Part shown: piece by piece, positions 1-11,162 of the stretch
Position numbering within the stretch: position 1 is the first letter of the stretch
Layout of the letters: each line of letters begins with the position of its first letter
Source: Dryococelus australis
Lineage: Eukaryota > Arthropoda > Insecta > Phasmatodea > Phasmatidae
Length of the DNA stretch: 64,000 bases
Assembly (NCBI GenBank): GCA_029891345.1
Contig: CM057009.1
Coordinates: 308,676,666 to 308,740,665, forward strand
Direction of reading: 5' to 3'
The notes under the pieces: model-generated
Database searches by the model: none
Seen by the model: only the letters and a program-made list of their open reading frames with translations
Told to the model about the DNA's origin: nothing
Made by a program: the position numbers and the translations under genes

Positions 1-59
1 GTCATGGTTACGCTTAAAGCAGACAACTGACTTCTGCCAGACCGGCCCTTCATAATCAG

Positions 60-454
60 CATTACAATCACCCCTACACACACCACAAATGATCCATAAT
101 GACCCATTAATTAATCATAATTCAGCTAATGACCTACAAATGACCCACTGTAACCAATGACCAAAAAATGACATATATGGCAAATAATGTCGGCTAGTAA
201 CCACTTCAGAACCTAAAATGGTCCATAATTACCCATAAATGACCCATAATAAACATTAAAGGACCTATAAATTACCATTAAATGTCCCATTAAATAAATG
301 ATGTATTGACCCATAAATGACCCAATAATGACCCATAAATAACCCATAATAACATATAATTACTTATAAACGACCCATATTTACCCACAATATATTATAA
401 ATGACACATAATGACACAAAATTACCCAATAATGACCCATAAATGACCAAAAAT
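60..454. repeat. Degenerate minisatellite, unit about ATGACCCATAA
   Basis: The words AATGACCCATAA, AAATGACCC and close variants recur every 10 to 14 bases through this stretch. The array stops where the left inverted repeat of the next element starts. Similar words (ATAAATGAACCATAGTGACCC) reappear just beyond the right inverted repeat, so the array is probably the pre-insertion target. Confidence 0.75.
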
Positions 455-1385
455 AGTAGCGGGTCGATGGGGTTTCAGTTCACTTTGATTAAAAGGATGA
501 TCAATTTGATATCAAAGGGTTAATTAAATGGATTGGAAGGGCTAATCCTTAATTCGATCTTAATCCGATTCAAAATGTCTTAATCGGATCAATAATTGAA
601 TTGGTCAAATTAATTGACAAGGTTGAATGTATTGAAAGAGTTAATTGTTTTTCTTGTATTTCTTTCTTTATTTTTGGGAGGGGGTAGCAGGATCTCTGTA
701 TGATGGTGATGGTGTGGTGTCCTCGAGGATATATAGGTGCAGAGTTGAGTGCAAGTGTGGGCAAAGTGTAAATTTTTTTTGGTGGATATTGGTCATAGAC
801 CGTGGTGGGAGATAGCCGATTTCGAAATATGGGATTTACGTGTTAGTAATGACAAACTATGCTTTCCGAATTCAATTAAATGTTACAGAATTTCTGAATG
901 TTCTACGTATGAATAAATTACACTCATCTAATCGCAAATTTCAAACGACTAAGCGAATAATAAGTGCAATTACATGAGTCTTAAATGTAATTTGAATCTA
1001 GAGCTTAGATTTATAATTTACATGAGAGAGAATTTTAACTATGTGAATAACATCTGGTGTCGACAAGTGCTAAACGATGCCAATTATGTGAGTGTGGAAT
1101 TAATGATCTACAAGAAAGTAATTAAGGAAAGAAAATCTTACCCCAAGGGATAGTAAAATAAGTTCGTTCGATGTATGAACGAGTAGCCCTTACGTGGAGC
1201 TGTGATTAGATATGTATAGCGCTGTATTTTTAAACTGTTAGGAATTTTCATAGACCGAGCTCACAGATTGAAAATCTTATTGTAATATTGATTTAACACA
1301 CAAAAAGTTATATTTTCCTCATAAAATACTTTTATATTAAAATGTGGACATTATAAAACCTTATTCGCAGCTATCACTAGAGATG
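455..1385 (+). repeat. Left terminal inverted repeat
   Basis: The reverse complement of this stretch matches 9816-10836 along nearly its whole length, with small indels. Shared landmarks include GGGTCGATGGGGTTTC near the outer end, TTGATATCAAAGGGTTAATT, ATCTCCCACCA, the stretch around the start of the CTCGGTCTA word and TCTAGTGATAGC at the inner end. By eye identity is around 75 to 80 percent, which points to an old insertion. Confidence 0.85.
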
Positions 1386-1431
1386 GTCGCCAGTCCGTCG
1401 GCCACCAAGTTCTGGAAGTGTGGTGAAGATG

Positions 1432-1442
1432 AGAGAGAGAGA

Positions 1443-1508
<66 letters not shown>
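1432..1508. repeat. (GA)n(GT)n(GA)n microsatellite
   Basis: Uninterrupted GA repeats with a central GT block, just inside the left inverted repeat. The serine/leucine-rich and threonine/histidine-rich minus-strand ORFs over this point are artefacts of the repeat. Confidence 0.95.
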
Positions 1509-1511
<3 letters not shown>

Positions 1512-2600
1512 CTGTACACGCCTGTCTCCTGCAAGTGTTCATGAGCAACTGAAGATGGCTGCGAGTGGGTAGCTGAGGACACTTCTCTCCAGAGCTCCCA
1601 GCACCCCCTCCCACCCCCTGCTAGAGTGCGACCCCAGGCTGCCTGCTATTGTCAATTATTCGGCACTAAGGCAAGATGGCGCCAACTACCTAGTTGCATT
1701 CAGATCGGGATGACACTGCCTACCATCCCTTCCACCCCAACCACCCACACCTACCCTGCACCCCTCGCCCTCAGAGCCGGTCCGACTCCACGATGCCAAC
1801 CACCCTGCACCCTCACCAGAGCGACGTGTCCTGGTGACAACTCTCTACTTGCACTCATGTCGGGGGAGCAGCCACCCCTCCCATTCCAACCAATCGGGGT
1901 ACACATTCAGAGGGCTCTCAAGACCTCTCCTATACATCGAATTGATAGTAAAAACATTTCTCAAAGATTGAATAAAATATGTCTTGTTTGAATACTTGTA
2001 AAAAATACTTCTGTTTTAACTGCTATAGTCCAACTCTGAGAAACATGTTTTCCGCCTGTATTCATACTGTTTTGTTAAATGTACGTCGGAAACTGTTAAA
2101 TATTATATAAATTCAAATATATACATGTTGTGTCACATGGAATATATTTTGATGTTGGAAAGTTTTTGGTTAGACGTAAAGAAAGGGAATAAGTAGATTA
2201 TGCAGTTAGGATGCGTGCCTCCCCAAGCAGATTTGTAAAATCGCACAGAAATACAAGACTTATTTTATTCACTAGTTAAATCATAGTTTGCTTGATTCAA
2301 AAATACACTTGTTAGAATGTTAAATCTGGGGATTATATCGGGGCTTATATTGAGAACCTAATTTCAGGGATTTGATTTTTTTTTCACTGCTCATACAGTC
2401 AACCTGTTGCGTAAGGTTGAAACAATATCGAGGCAGGCTGGACCAGCTACTTGAAGCTAGAATTATTCCAGATATAGTAATGGACGATTCCGAAGTCGAT
2501 GAAGTAGATTCCGAGGCAAGCACAGTCATCTTATACAAATTTATATATGATGGAGAGAGAGAGACTTTTATGTAAATAGTGTAAATAGAAAAACGAAAAA
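1509..2600. other. Left interior of the TIR element, no recognisable gene
   Basis: From 1509 to about 1930 the DNA is markedly GC-rich and C-rich compared with its surroundings. It has open frames on both strands, but their proteins (proline/threonine-rich) match nothing I know. From 1930 to 2600 the DNA is AT-rich again. The ORF ending near 2575 has an acidic tail (DDSEVDEVDSEAS) that could be a remnant of an accessory gene. Nothing here can be named. Confidence 0.4.
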
Positions 2601-2780
2601 ATGATGTGCTACGCTCAGGGTTTCGAAAACTATCAAGACAACTCCTTTGTAATTAACGAGCTTCCTATTTCTTATGCAACCACTGCTAATGACTCTAAAG
2701 TACTATGCATTAAATCTCCCCGACCTTGGTATAGTTTAAAACCTGAAGTTAAAATGATGTTTCGGGAACAGATTTACTAG
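2601..2780 (+). CDS. Small ORF of unknown function in the TIR element
   Basis: ATG at 2601 and TAG at 2778-2780 give a 59-residue product, MMCYAQGFENYQD at the N-terminus and PRPWYSLKPEVKMMFREQIY at the C-terminus. Composition is ordinary for a soluble protein, with no membrane segment or signal peptide. It lies upstream of the duplicated accessory genes on the same strand. I do not recognise the family. It could be a real small gene of the element or a surviving fragment of a longer one, since the region around it is decayed. Confidence 0.35.
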   Translation: MMCYAQGFENYQDNSFVINELPISYATTANDSKVLCIKSPRPWYSLKPEVKMMFREQIY

Positions 2781-3133
2781 GTGCATAAACTGAAATGGGA
2801 CTCTTGTGACATAGCTTACAAATACATTTTCAATATGTAAATTATATGTCACTCGAAAACTATCCCATATACGTGCTTGGAAAAACATAGAAGGAAATTT
2901 TAAAAACTTTAATACATGCAGAAGTAATAAATATCAGAAGATAACACGACTGTTCGAGTATTAATTCAATAGTCAAATGATATAATACAAATTACTGTGA
3001 GGAAAAAATGTTCTGTTCACAATGCAAAAGCGAAGCTTTGCGAGAACATTTGTACTAACATACTACCTAAGTATAAATATATTAATTTTTCCAAAAAAGG
3101 TTTGTCCAGCATGTACTGTAAGATTTCGAAAAA

Positions 3134-3545
3134 ATGGAGAAATTCGACCCAGAGAAGACTTACTCCACTATTTTTCGAGGACACAAGAAAGTATGGTTCC
3201 AGTCTCTAGGCAACATATACTTTCAAACACAGATGTGTAATGGAAATGAACATTGGAATTTCGCAATTAGTTTCGGAGAAAGCCTGTATACAGAACGAGT
3301 GCTGTGTGATGAAGAAGAAGACTGTACTGTTTTTAGTATGTGGCCTAACAGCGAAATGCCCTGTTCTTCTTGGGACCTATGTTTTAAAAATCGCAGTACA
3401 GATATAATCAAAGAACCAGGTTTTTATCAAATAAAATATTAATTGATTAGGGAATTTTACGACACCACCACAACCTTATGGACTGAAACATGTAATAATA
3501 AGCAACTTTTAAGTTCACCATGCGGAATGTGGGACTGTGAGGTAT
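3134..3545 (+). pseudogene. Accessory gene A of a tandem duplicated pair
   Basis: ATG at 3134 opens a 102-residue frame (MEKFDPEKTY...GFYQIKY) that stops at 3440-3442. Coding-like sequence continues past the stop to about 3545, including the words CNNKQLL and SPCGMW. The same landmarks occur in the same order in the copy at 3670: an ME(K/R)F start, an NG(N/D)EH motif, and CNNKQ then SPCGM at the end. The protein has several Cys residues (CNGNEHWNF, CDEEEDC, MPCSSWDLC) and no obvious membrane segment. Function unknown. An accessory or host-interaction protein is a guess from its position only. The stop at 3440 suggests decay, though a shorter functional product cannot be excluded. Confidence 0.5.
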
Positions 3546-3628
3546 GGAACAGTATTTTTGTGTGTGTAAATTTGATATAACGAAGTTGTCGTTGAAGAAC
3601 TAATTTTAACTGGAAGGACATAAGTCTG

Positions 3629-3666
3629 TATAAATAGAGAGATGATAGTACAGCAGAGCTTCATTT
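3629..3666 (+). promoter_or_regulatory. Core promoter of accessory gene B (TATA box and TCATT initiator)
   Basis: TATAAATAG at 3629-3637 is followed 32 bases later by TCATTT at 3661-3666, a fit to the arthropod TCA(G/T)T initiator. The ATG at 3670 would leave a leader of about 8 bases, as compact as the promoters seen in the capsid block at 56.6 and 59.8 kb. Confidence 0.55.
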
Positions 3667-3669
3667 ACA

Positions 3670-4066
3670 ATGGAGAGGTTCGGCTCTTCACTTCAGTATG
3701 CTAGTGTTACTCAAGGATTTAGGCGAGTGTAGTTTCGAAATGAAGATGATGGTAGTCCACTACAGATACAGATGTGAAACGGAGATGAACATTAACATTT
3801 CTCGTTAATCAGTCCAACAGAAATGTTTAAAGTGTTCGACATATGTTATGGGCGAAATTATTGTCCTTTATATAATTTACATCCTGACAGCGCGCTACCT
3901 TGTAACGAAGGTACACTGGAATTTGAAGCTCACAGTGGATACATCACCAAATGCAAATATTACAAGAAAATCAAATCTATTATGCAGAAGAATTGTATTT
4001 CCTGCTCTCTTTGGACAGAAGAATGCAACAACAAGCAACATTATATGTACATCAGTGACCAATAAT
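3670..4066 (+). pseudogene. Accessory gene B of a tandem duplicated pair
   Basis: ATG at 3670 starts a product (MERFGSSLQYASV) whose frame is interrupted by stops after about 20 residues and near the NGDEH motif. The open part from 3823 runs to TAA at 4063-4065 and ends CNNKQHYMYISDQ. It aligns along its whole length with gene A at 3134, at an offset of about 536 bases, so the two arose by tandem duplication. Cys residues recur (ICYGRNYC, ALPCNEG, CISCSLW). Family not recognised. It has its own TATA and initiator (3629-3666). Confidence 0.5.
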
Positions 4067-4124
4067 TAAATTCTCCCTGTGGCATGTTAAAAATAAAAAA
4101 ATAAGACAAACGAAAGGTCAAAAT

Positions 4125-4439
4125 GTGTCCACTTCTCTCAAACATGAGAAGGTTGATCTTTTGAATAACGACTTATTCCTATCAGATTCGAGAGATTCTT
4201 GTGATTCGGAAAGTGCTCCAACTGTTTCACAACAGGCTTTCGAGTCGATTAGAGATATTTCGCCAAGGGAGCCGGAAAATAATTCCTTTTCCAATTCCCA
4301 AGCCTCAGTGGAAGCATTACCATACCTGACATACCAGCAATTGGCTACAGCATTCGCGGGAAGACTTAATGATGTGCGGATATGTAATGGTCAATTAGAG
4401 TCGGATGCATATTTTTCTCGTTTTTTTCCTGAGGTGTAA
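4125..4439 (+). pseudogene. Polar Ser/Glu-rich ORF, unknown
   Basis: A 104-codon open frame without an in-frame ATG at its start (the open frame begins at a GTG). It is rich in Ser, Asp, Glu and Asn in its first two thirds (SDSRDSCDSESAP), then turns more ordinary (LPYLTYQQLATAF). It lies between the duplicated accessory genes and the polymerase. It could be a separate gene or the extreme N-terminal part of the polymerase polyprotein. A second open frame at 4462-4758 (ATG; FFKSMTRKSFLLSQRDLRRL in it) probably belongs to the same decayed unit. Confidence 0.3.
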
Positions 4440-4767
4440 AGTTCCTTTATTAAGCTTATAAATGGCATCACCCCAGCTAGTTAGATCATCCGTTTCTGTA
4501 GCAGGTAAGTACTTGAAATCCGTCATGGCGGAAGAAGGCGCTATAGAGACTTTTTTTAAATCTATGACGAGGAAATCGTTCCTTCTCTCACAAAGAGACT
4601 TGAGGAGATTAGTGAGCGTGTGGTTCTGGCTGGAGTCCCCAAATGTTGATACACATGGGTGTACATGTGAGTCAATATTGGCCATTCACCATCGGTGCTG
4701 CGCACACTACACTGTCCATTTTGTTTCCAGTCGTATTGCTTGTGTCGATGTAGACTGACTGGAGGGA

Positions 4768-7700
4768 ATGTGTTTCCACTACGCTGTCGTAGCATCTTTG
4801 TTTCCAGCCACACAAAACCCCCACAGAACTAATTCATATCCAAAAACTCATCAGGTTTTGAATATCGACGGTCTGTCGACACCTGTAGTCATACAGGATA
4901 TTCGCAAGTTTGAGGAGAACAATTATATTTCTATAAATGTCACTGTGTCGTACACAAAGATAGCAATACAATTAAAGAAACTTACTATAAAGGTGAGGTT
5001 GTACCCATGCTGATTTATCCTGTATGCCATGACAAACATGTGAATATCTTGGCGATTCGTGCAAGTGGAAATGCAGCTCATTTGCATATCGTATGTATTA
5101 GAAATTTGTCACGGCTGGTTGGTAGTTAGTTGGGAAACAAGAAAAACAGAAAATTGGTTTGCGATAGTTGTCTTCAGTATTTCAGAACTGAGAAGACACT
5201 CGCAAGTCACAGTATTCTTTGCAAGCAACAAAAGGCTCTTCACAGTACTTTACTCAATGGGAACTACAAGTACTTGGAATTTAAGGATAACAGCAAACAT
5301 GAGATATTGGGTTTCGTCGCCTATTGCGATGTAGAAAGTTGCCTGAAACCCATGTCCACTGCTTGCCTAATGATGAAACAAGTAATACAACTACCATCAA
5401 CCAACATGTTCCGTATGCTTGTAGCATTTTGTTGGTGTGTTCATACAATCCAAATTTTTCTCAATATTTCGAGTTTGTAAGTGCTGTTTGTATGAACAAA
5501 TTAATTGATAAATTAGTTGAACTTACAAAGTGGGTTGCATGAATTTACAGCATCATTGTTCCGAGGAAGCCAAAAATCTGTACTGATGAAGCTAGGTTGG
5601 CAGCTCAGAAATGTTGTCAAATTTGTAACGAAAAGCTCGGCACAGATGATATTGTGGTCGACCATTACCATCTGATGGGCGAAATCAGAAGCCACACACA
5701 TAATAAATGTAACTTGAATTTCAGACTGTCCAAAAGACAACTTGTCGCTGTTTTCCATAAACTGCAGAATTGTGATCCTCACTTTCTTATAAAGCCCCTG
5801 GCTGTACGTCACATACAACACGACGGAACCATGATAATCGAAAACCCAGGTAAATTTCAAGTGATTGGAATGACCCTTGAAAAATACAAATGTATCACAA
5901 AAAAGATTCCCAATGGGGCTGATTGCAATGGAAAGGCGCAATGTTTCAAGTTATGATTTATTGATTCATTCCAATTCATGAGCGCTTCTCTGGAAACTTT
6001 GGCAGGCAATTTTCTACCTGCGCAATTGAATATCACCTGCTCGATGTTTCCAGACAACACCCAGTTCAAATTGGCAAAATGGAAGGGAGTTTTTCCTTAT
6101 TAGTTTTTTAAGTCACCAGACAGTGTGATTTGCAAGTCACTCCCGCCGAAGCACTCATTTCATAACGTGATGAGAGACAAAGACATTAGCGATGAGGATT
6201 ACGCTTATGCCCAAGCCACATGGGATGCGTTCAACAGCATAAACTTCCTGCAGTATGCCATTCAATACTTACATGTGGACACTTTTTGGTGGCTGATGTT
6301 TTCAGAATTTCTGGACAGTACGTTTGGCTCATTACGGTCTTGACCCCACAATGTGCATTACAGCTCCGTCTCTTTCATGGGACGCTTTATTGTCAATTAC
6401 GTATGTGCATCTAGAACTGTTGACTGATCCTGATATGTATCTTTTTATAGAATGCGGGGTTAGGGGCGGCATTAACCAGATTTCAAAAAGACGTGCAGAA
6501 GCCAATAATATTTACATGTGTGAGGACTACGACCCCGTGTGGCATCGAAATATATGCACTATTTCGAAATCAACAGGCTGTACAGTCATACAATGCGGTC
6601 CAAGCATCCGATTGGTAATTTGGAGTGGGTTGAGGCTGACATGTTCTCTTCATGGGATTTTGCAAACACGGTGAATGAAGGTGACACTTGTTTTTTCGCG
6701 GAAGTTGATCTGTCTTTTCCGGAAGAGTTTCACGATAAACTATCTGATCTGCCTTTGGCTCCAGAAAATGGCATACCCACGAATGGCTCACATGACAAAC
6801 TTCTTTTAATACTCACACAGTGCAAGGAATATGTTATACATTGGGAAACACTGAGGCAATACTTGATGTGCGGGGTTAAACTTGACTGAGTTCATTGCAT
6901 TTTGCGCTTTCAGAAAAAACATAGATGGCTCCATACATCGAGTTTAACATTGAGAAACATGGCCAGGCTGTAAACACATTCGAAAAATCGTTATTCTAGT
7001 TGAGGAATAATACAGTTTATGGAAAAACCTTGCAGAATGTTCGCTGGAAATGGGACATCAGAGTCGTTTCGAGGTATGACACGATCTATGGGGCTGCAGA
7101 GCTGATAGGACGTCCGACATTCCAGGTGAGGCAAATTATCGATGAAAACTTGGTCCTTATCGAGATGTCACAGAGTTCTGTTGCATTCAACAAACCTTTG
7201 TACACTTGTGTTGCAAAATTAACACTCTATGTATTTCACTTTCAGTACACGTGTACAAAATTTCTTCCCCCGGCTTTGCACCTCCTCTATTGTGACACCG
7301 ATTCCCTTATATATTCAGTTGCTTGTGATGACATATATAAAGTTATTACCCCATATTTGAACGTGCAGTTAGATACAAACAACTATGTGCTCGATAACAC
7401 GCAAGGATTCCCTAACAGAAACAAAGGCTGTACTGGGGTGATGAAACATGAATGTGCTGGGCGCATAATGACACACTTTGTGAATTTACGTCCTAAGCTT
7501 TATGCATACGTTTTTGCGAATGAGCAATGCATTCTTAAGGCGAAGGGTGTAAAACACAATGTGTTGCAATCACTCAGGTACGAGGATTATCGAGGTTGCC
7601 TCGAAAATTGCACAAGGCTAATGGGGACCCAATATCAGTTCCATTCGCATGCTCATAAAGTCTACACCGAATATGTAACAAAGGTAGTGTTGTCAGGTAT

Positions 7701-7773
7701 GGATGATAAGTGGTACATTGAGGCAGATGGAATATCAACCTTACTTTGGGGGCACTATCGAATACCTGAGTAA
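4768..7773 (+). pseudogene. Protein-primed type B DNA polymerase (PolB), frameshifted
   Basis: About 3 kb in three alternating plus frames, close to the usual ~1,000 codons of Polinton/adintovirus PolB. In order I see: a Cys-rich finger (CDSCLQYF...HSILC, about 5150-5225); an exonuclease-type acidic motif (AYCDVE, about 5315); an endonuclease VII-like zinc module (CCQIC...DHYHLMGEIRSHTHNKC, about 5615-5720); the long exonuclease/TPR section (5740-6530, with LLTDPDMYLFIECGVRGG); motif A region (FEINRLY, 6563-6583) where the expected Asp is Glu; motif B region (NNTVYGKT, 7006-7029); and motif C YCDTDS intact at 7288-7305. The last frame, 7000-7773, is open for 257 codons and ends GHYRIPE. Junctions between frames lie near 5330, 5545, 6340, 6560 and 6900. 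The enzyme would replicate a linear genome by protein priming; this copy cannot make one. Confidence 0.88.
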
Positions 7774-9228
7774 ATTTTTTCCCCTCCATATAAGAGTTTC
7801 AATGCCATAATACATTTATAGACCTCCCAGCACCCCACAACACCAAGGACATCCATCTGCCGACACCACACCATATTATCGCAGCTGACTATAAACATCA
7901 TCGCAGCTGACTACAATCATCATCGCATCTGACTACACCAACAACAAATTGTGTCACCATTCAATGCTGCTGCTCCCTGTTTGCCTATCAAGTTTACTAC
8001 TACTATCTTCAATATATTTACCCTTTGTCATAGAAGAAAATTAAATTCACAGTGGAAACTACGTGCTTGTGAGTGTGTGTTACTCTCTGTCTTTGGCGTG
8101 TGTGAGTGTCTGATAAAAAATAACGAATGTGACATGCACAAAAGAACGCTCCACAGTACATGTCTACGAACACACCTCCAGAATGTGTTGTTAGTGTTAA
8201 TATTGTAAATAATTAGGAAAGAGACTACCTACAAATCGCTATAGTTTGTAAATTTATTGTGTTTTTATAATTTAGAAGAATGTTTCTTGCACATAAATAT
8301 CCTCAATTGTGTTTTAGTTGTGTAAATAATAACTTGATTTGATGGAAAATAATGTCTTTTTTGAAAAGAGAAAAGTGTTAAATGTGTAAACTCAATGTTT
8401 GATGTAAATACTTGTTCCGTTTTATATATAAATGTGATAAATTATGTTTTAGTATGAGTGTTATTAAGTGTGTTTGATGACAAAAAAGTATATTTTAAAT
8501 ATGTTTTTAGTCAGTATCAATAACATGTTATGACTCATAATATCTGAAAATAAAAATTGTTATAAAATAATCTGGTTTTTACCCGAAAGTATTTCATTTG
8601 ATTGAAAAAAATTATGAATAATGATGTGTTTGTAAGTTTGTAAGTTGTCGTTGATAAACTGTTATTAACAAACTGTCTTTTAATTTGTAAGATGATTGTT
8701 GCTCAAAATGTTGTTGATGAAATATCTGGTTTTTGTAAAAATGACTTGTTTTTGTTAAAAAAAATTTTTTTTTCATAATTTAGTTGCAAGATGATTGTTT
8801 TAAAGTATGTACAAAATAGTTTTGTATATATTTGTATAAAAATTGTGATTGAAAGATAAGTTCAGATATTTGTTGTAAAGTGAATATTTTTGTGTGATAT
8901 TGTAAATACTTAGGTTTAAGGATGATTTTGAAATGAATATTTCATAATAAAATGTTCAAAAGGAATAGTGTGTGAATATTTGTTTATTTTTTTCGATTAC
9001 CTGTGTCACTAACCTTTTTTCTTTTAATAATATCTTATGTTTAATAAGTGATGGTTTAATAGTAGTGAAGAGAAATGAGTAAGTGTCTATCAGTAATGGT
9101 GAGCTGATGACTTGTATTTAAATTCAGGATAACTGTTTGCTTGCTTTCACGAAGATGTTATCTTCTTGACTTAAAAAACTTACAATAATTTAAATTAAAA
9201 CTAACTTTGAAAGGCTGAGAGGGGAAAT

Positions 9229-9325
<97 letters not shown>

Positions 9326-9815
9326 GAGAAAATCAAACACAGCTGACTGAATGAAAGAAGTTTTGCAAAGGAATGAGGTAACAGGTTAGTATCTTGAGAG
9401 ATAGAGTGCTATCGGGTCCACTCAAGTTGAAGGTTGGAGTAGGACACGACACCCTGCTGGCCAACTTTTGTGACACCCCAGGGGAACAGATTGAAAGGGA
9501 GTCCCGAATAACTTTACAGAGGCTGGTAGCAAAGACTCGGTCCCTCCTTGCCTACAAGAAAGTTTCTCCAGCTTAAACTTTTATGTCTGTACCGAACATA
9601 ATACAGCAACATTTTAGATATTTCATTTTGCATACAAGCACACAAATTACAAGACTTCCTGTTCAAGATACAACACAATGATGTCTGGAGAAGAAGAAGA
9701 AGACAAACATAATAAAATATATTTAAACTAATTTTGAAATAAATAAAATTCAACTCAAGTTATGTAAAAATAGCAGCATATTTTCCCGCGAATTTGCAAG
9801 AGTCTGACCTAGCTT
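7774..9815. other. Right interior of the TIR element, no recognised gene
   Basis: Just after the polymerase (about 7868-7935) the word ATCATCGCAGCTGACTACA recurs three times at about 24-base spacing. From 8200 to 9100 the DNA is T-rich on this strand, with repeated words such as TTTGTAAG and AGATGATTGTT. Between 9394 and 9576 a 60-codon open frame (VGVGHDTLLANFCDTPGEQ in it) has coding-like composition. I cannot name it, and it may be an accessory gene fragment. Confidence 0.4.
9231..9325. repeat. (TA)n(GT)n microsatellite
   Basis: About 78 bases of TA repeat followed by GT repeats, close to the right inverted repeat. Confidence 0.95.
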
Positions 9816-10836
9816 CATATCTAGTGATAGCAGAGATTAACGTTTTTATTATGTATGTGTTTTAATATAAAAGTATTTTATCTGGAAAATATAGATTTTT
9901 GTGTGTTAAGTCAATATTGCGATAAGATTTTCAATTTATCAGCTCGGTCTACGAAAATTCCTAACAGTTAAAAAATACAGTTTGTATCAATAAGTGAAGT
10001 GAATTTCATAAACTTTTACGAGTTTTTACCATAATTTAAACACAGTTCTCTATCGGCCACGCTAGACATATCTACTCACAGCTTCATGTAAGTGCTACTC
10101 ATTCATACATCGAACAGACATATTTAAATATCATTTGGGGTAAGATTTTCTATAATTTATTACTTTCTTGTAGATCATTAATTCCACACTCACATAATTG
10201 TCATCGTTTAGTACTTGTTGACACCAGATGTTATTCACATAGTTTTAATTCTCTCTCGTGTAAATTATATTTCTAAGTTCGAGACTCACATTATGTTTAA
10301 GACTCACATAATTGCACTTAATATTCATGTAGTTGCTTGAAATTTGCTATTCGATGCGGGTAATTTATTCATATTTAGAACACTCAGAAATTCTGCAACA
10401 TATAATTTAATTCGGAAAACTGATAGTTTGTCATTAATAACATGTAAATCCCATATTTCAAAGTCGCCTATCTCCCACCACCATCAATGAGCAATAGCCA
10501 CAAAAAAATGTAGAATTTACATTTAATCATCGCCTCCAGGACACCATACCATCAACATCGTACAGAGCTCATGCTACCCCATTCCAGAAAGAAAGAAAGT
10601 AGTACAAGAAAAATAATTAACTATTTAAAAACATTTAACCCTTTCAAATAATTTAACTCTTTCAATTTTTGATCGTATTAAAATCGGATAAAGAAATTTT
10701 AATCAGATTACGTTCGGATTAAGAATTTTTGATAATATTAATTTGATAATATTCAATCAATTTAATTAACCCTTTGATATCAAATTGATAATCCGATTAA
10801 TCAAAATTGAAATGAAACCCCATCGACCCTACTACT
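9816..10836 (-). repeat. Right terminal inverted repeat
   Basis: Inverted copy of 455-1385. The outer end reads CCCATCGACCCTACTACT on the plus strand, that is AGTAGTAGGGTCGATGGG inward, against AGTAGCGGGTCGATGGG on the left. It is about 90 bases longer than the left copy because of indels. Confidence 0.85.
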
Positions 10837-10874
10837 CATGATGTCACATAAATGAACCATAGTGACCCCTGGTT

Positions 10875-10965
10875 GGGGTCCTAAGTGTGGTGCTACGTGC
10901 AGTGCTAAGTATGGTGATAAGTGTGGTGATGATTGTGTCGATGATTGTGCTGTTGGTTGTGATGC
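10875..10965. repeat. Short GTGGTG/GATGATTGT tandem repeat
   Basis: Imperfect repeats of about 14 bases (AAGTGTGGTGCTACGTG, AAGTATGGTGATAAG, GATGATTGTGTCGATG) in the right flank of the element. Confidence 0.6.
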
Positions 10966-11162
10966 CATCAATTGATGACATCAATACCTCCTGCTACATC
11001 GATGGGTACTTTTTCCGTAGACTATTATGAAGAGGCATTTAATGCTAAAGTTGGAATGACTGAGTTTGGTTCGTGCGGAATGCACACTTGCAAGACATGC
11101 ACATGATGTCGACAAACTTCAAAATGAATGACCATCAGCTATAATTACTGATAAACATACAA

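Larger units (their letters stand above)
455..10836 (+). mobile_element. Polinton/adintovirus-like element with long TIRs, polymerase half only
   Basis: A 10.4-kb unit bounded by inverted repeats (455-1385 and 9816-10836). Inside, all on the plus strand, are a small ORF (2601), two tandem related accessory genes (3134 and 3670), a polar ORF (4125) and a protein-primed type B DNA polymerase pseudogene (about 4768-7773). Both outer ends start with AG in inward orientation, as is usual for Polinton/Maverick elements. The bases outside (AAAAAT on the left, CATGAT on the right) do not form a clean 6-bp duplication, so the target duplication has decayed or never existed. I could not find integrase, ATPase, protease or capsid genes inside. 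Alternatives are a deletion derivative of a full Polinton, or one segment of a virus with a divided genome. Confidence 0.75.

Noticed and set aside
1351-1614. Ser/Leu-rich minus-strand ORFs across the GA/GT repeat
   Set aside because: Repeat translation; the same happens at 38537, 48142-48683 and 32453.
9158-9340. Tyr/Ile repeat ORF
   Set aside because: Translation of the TA microsatellite.
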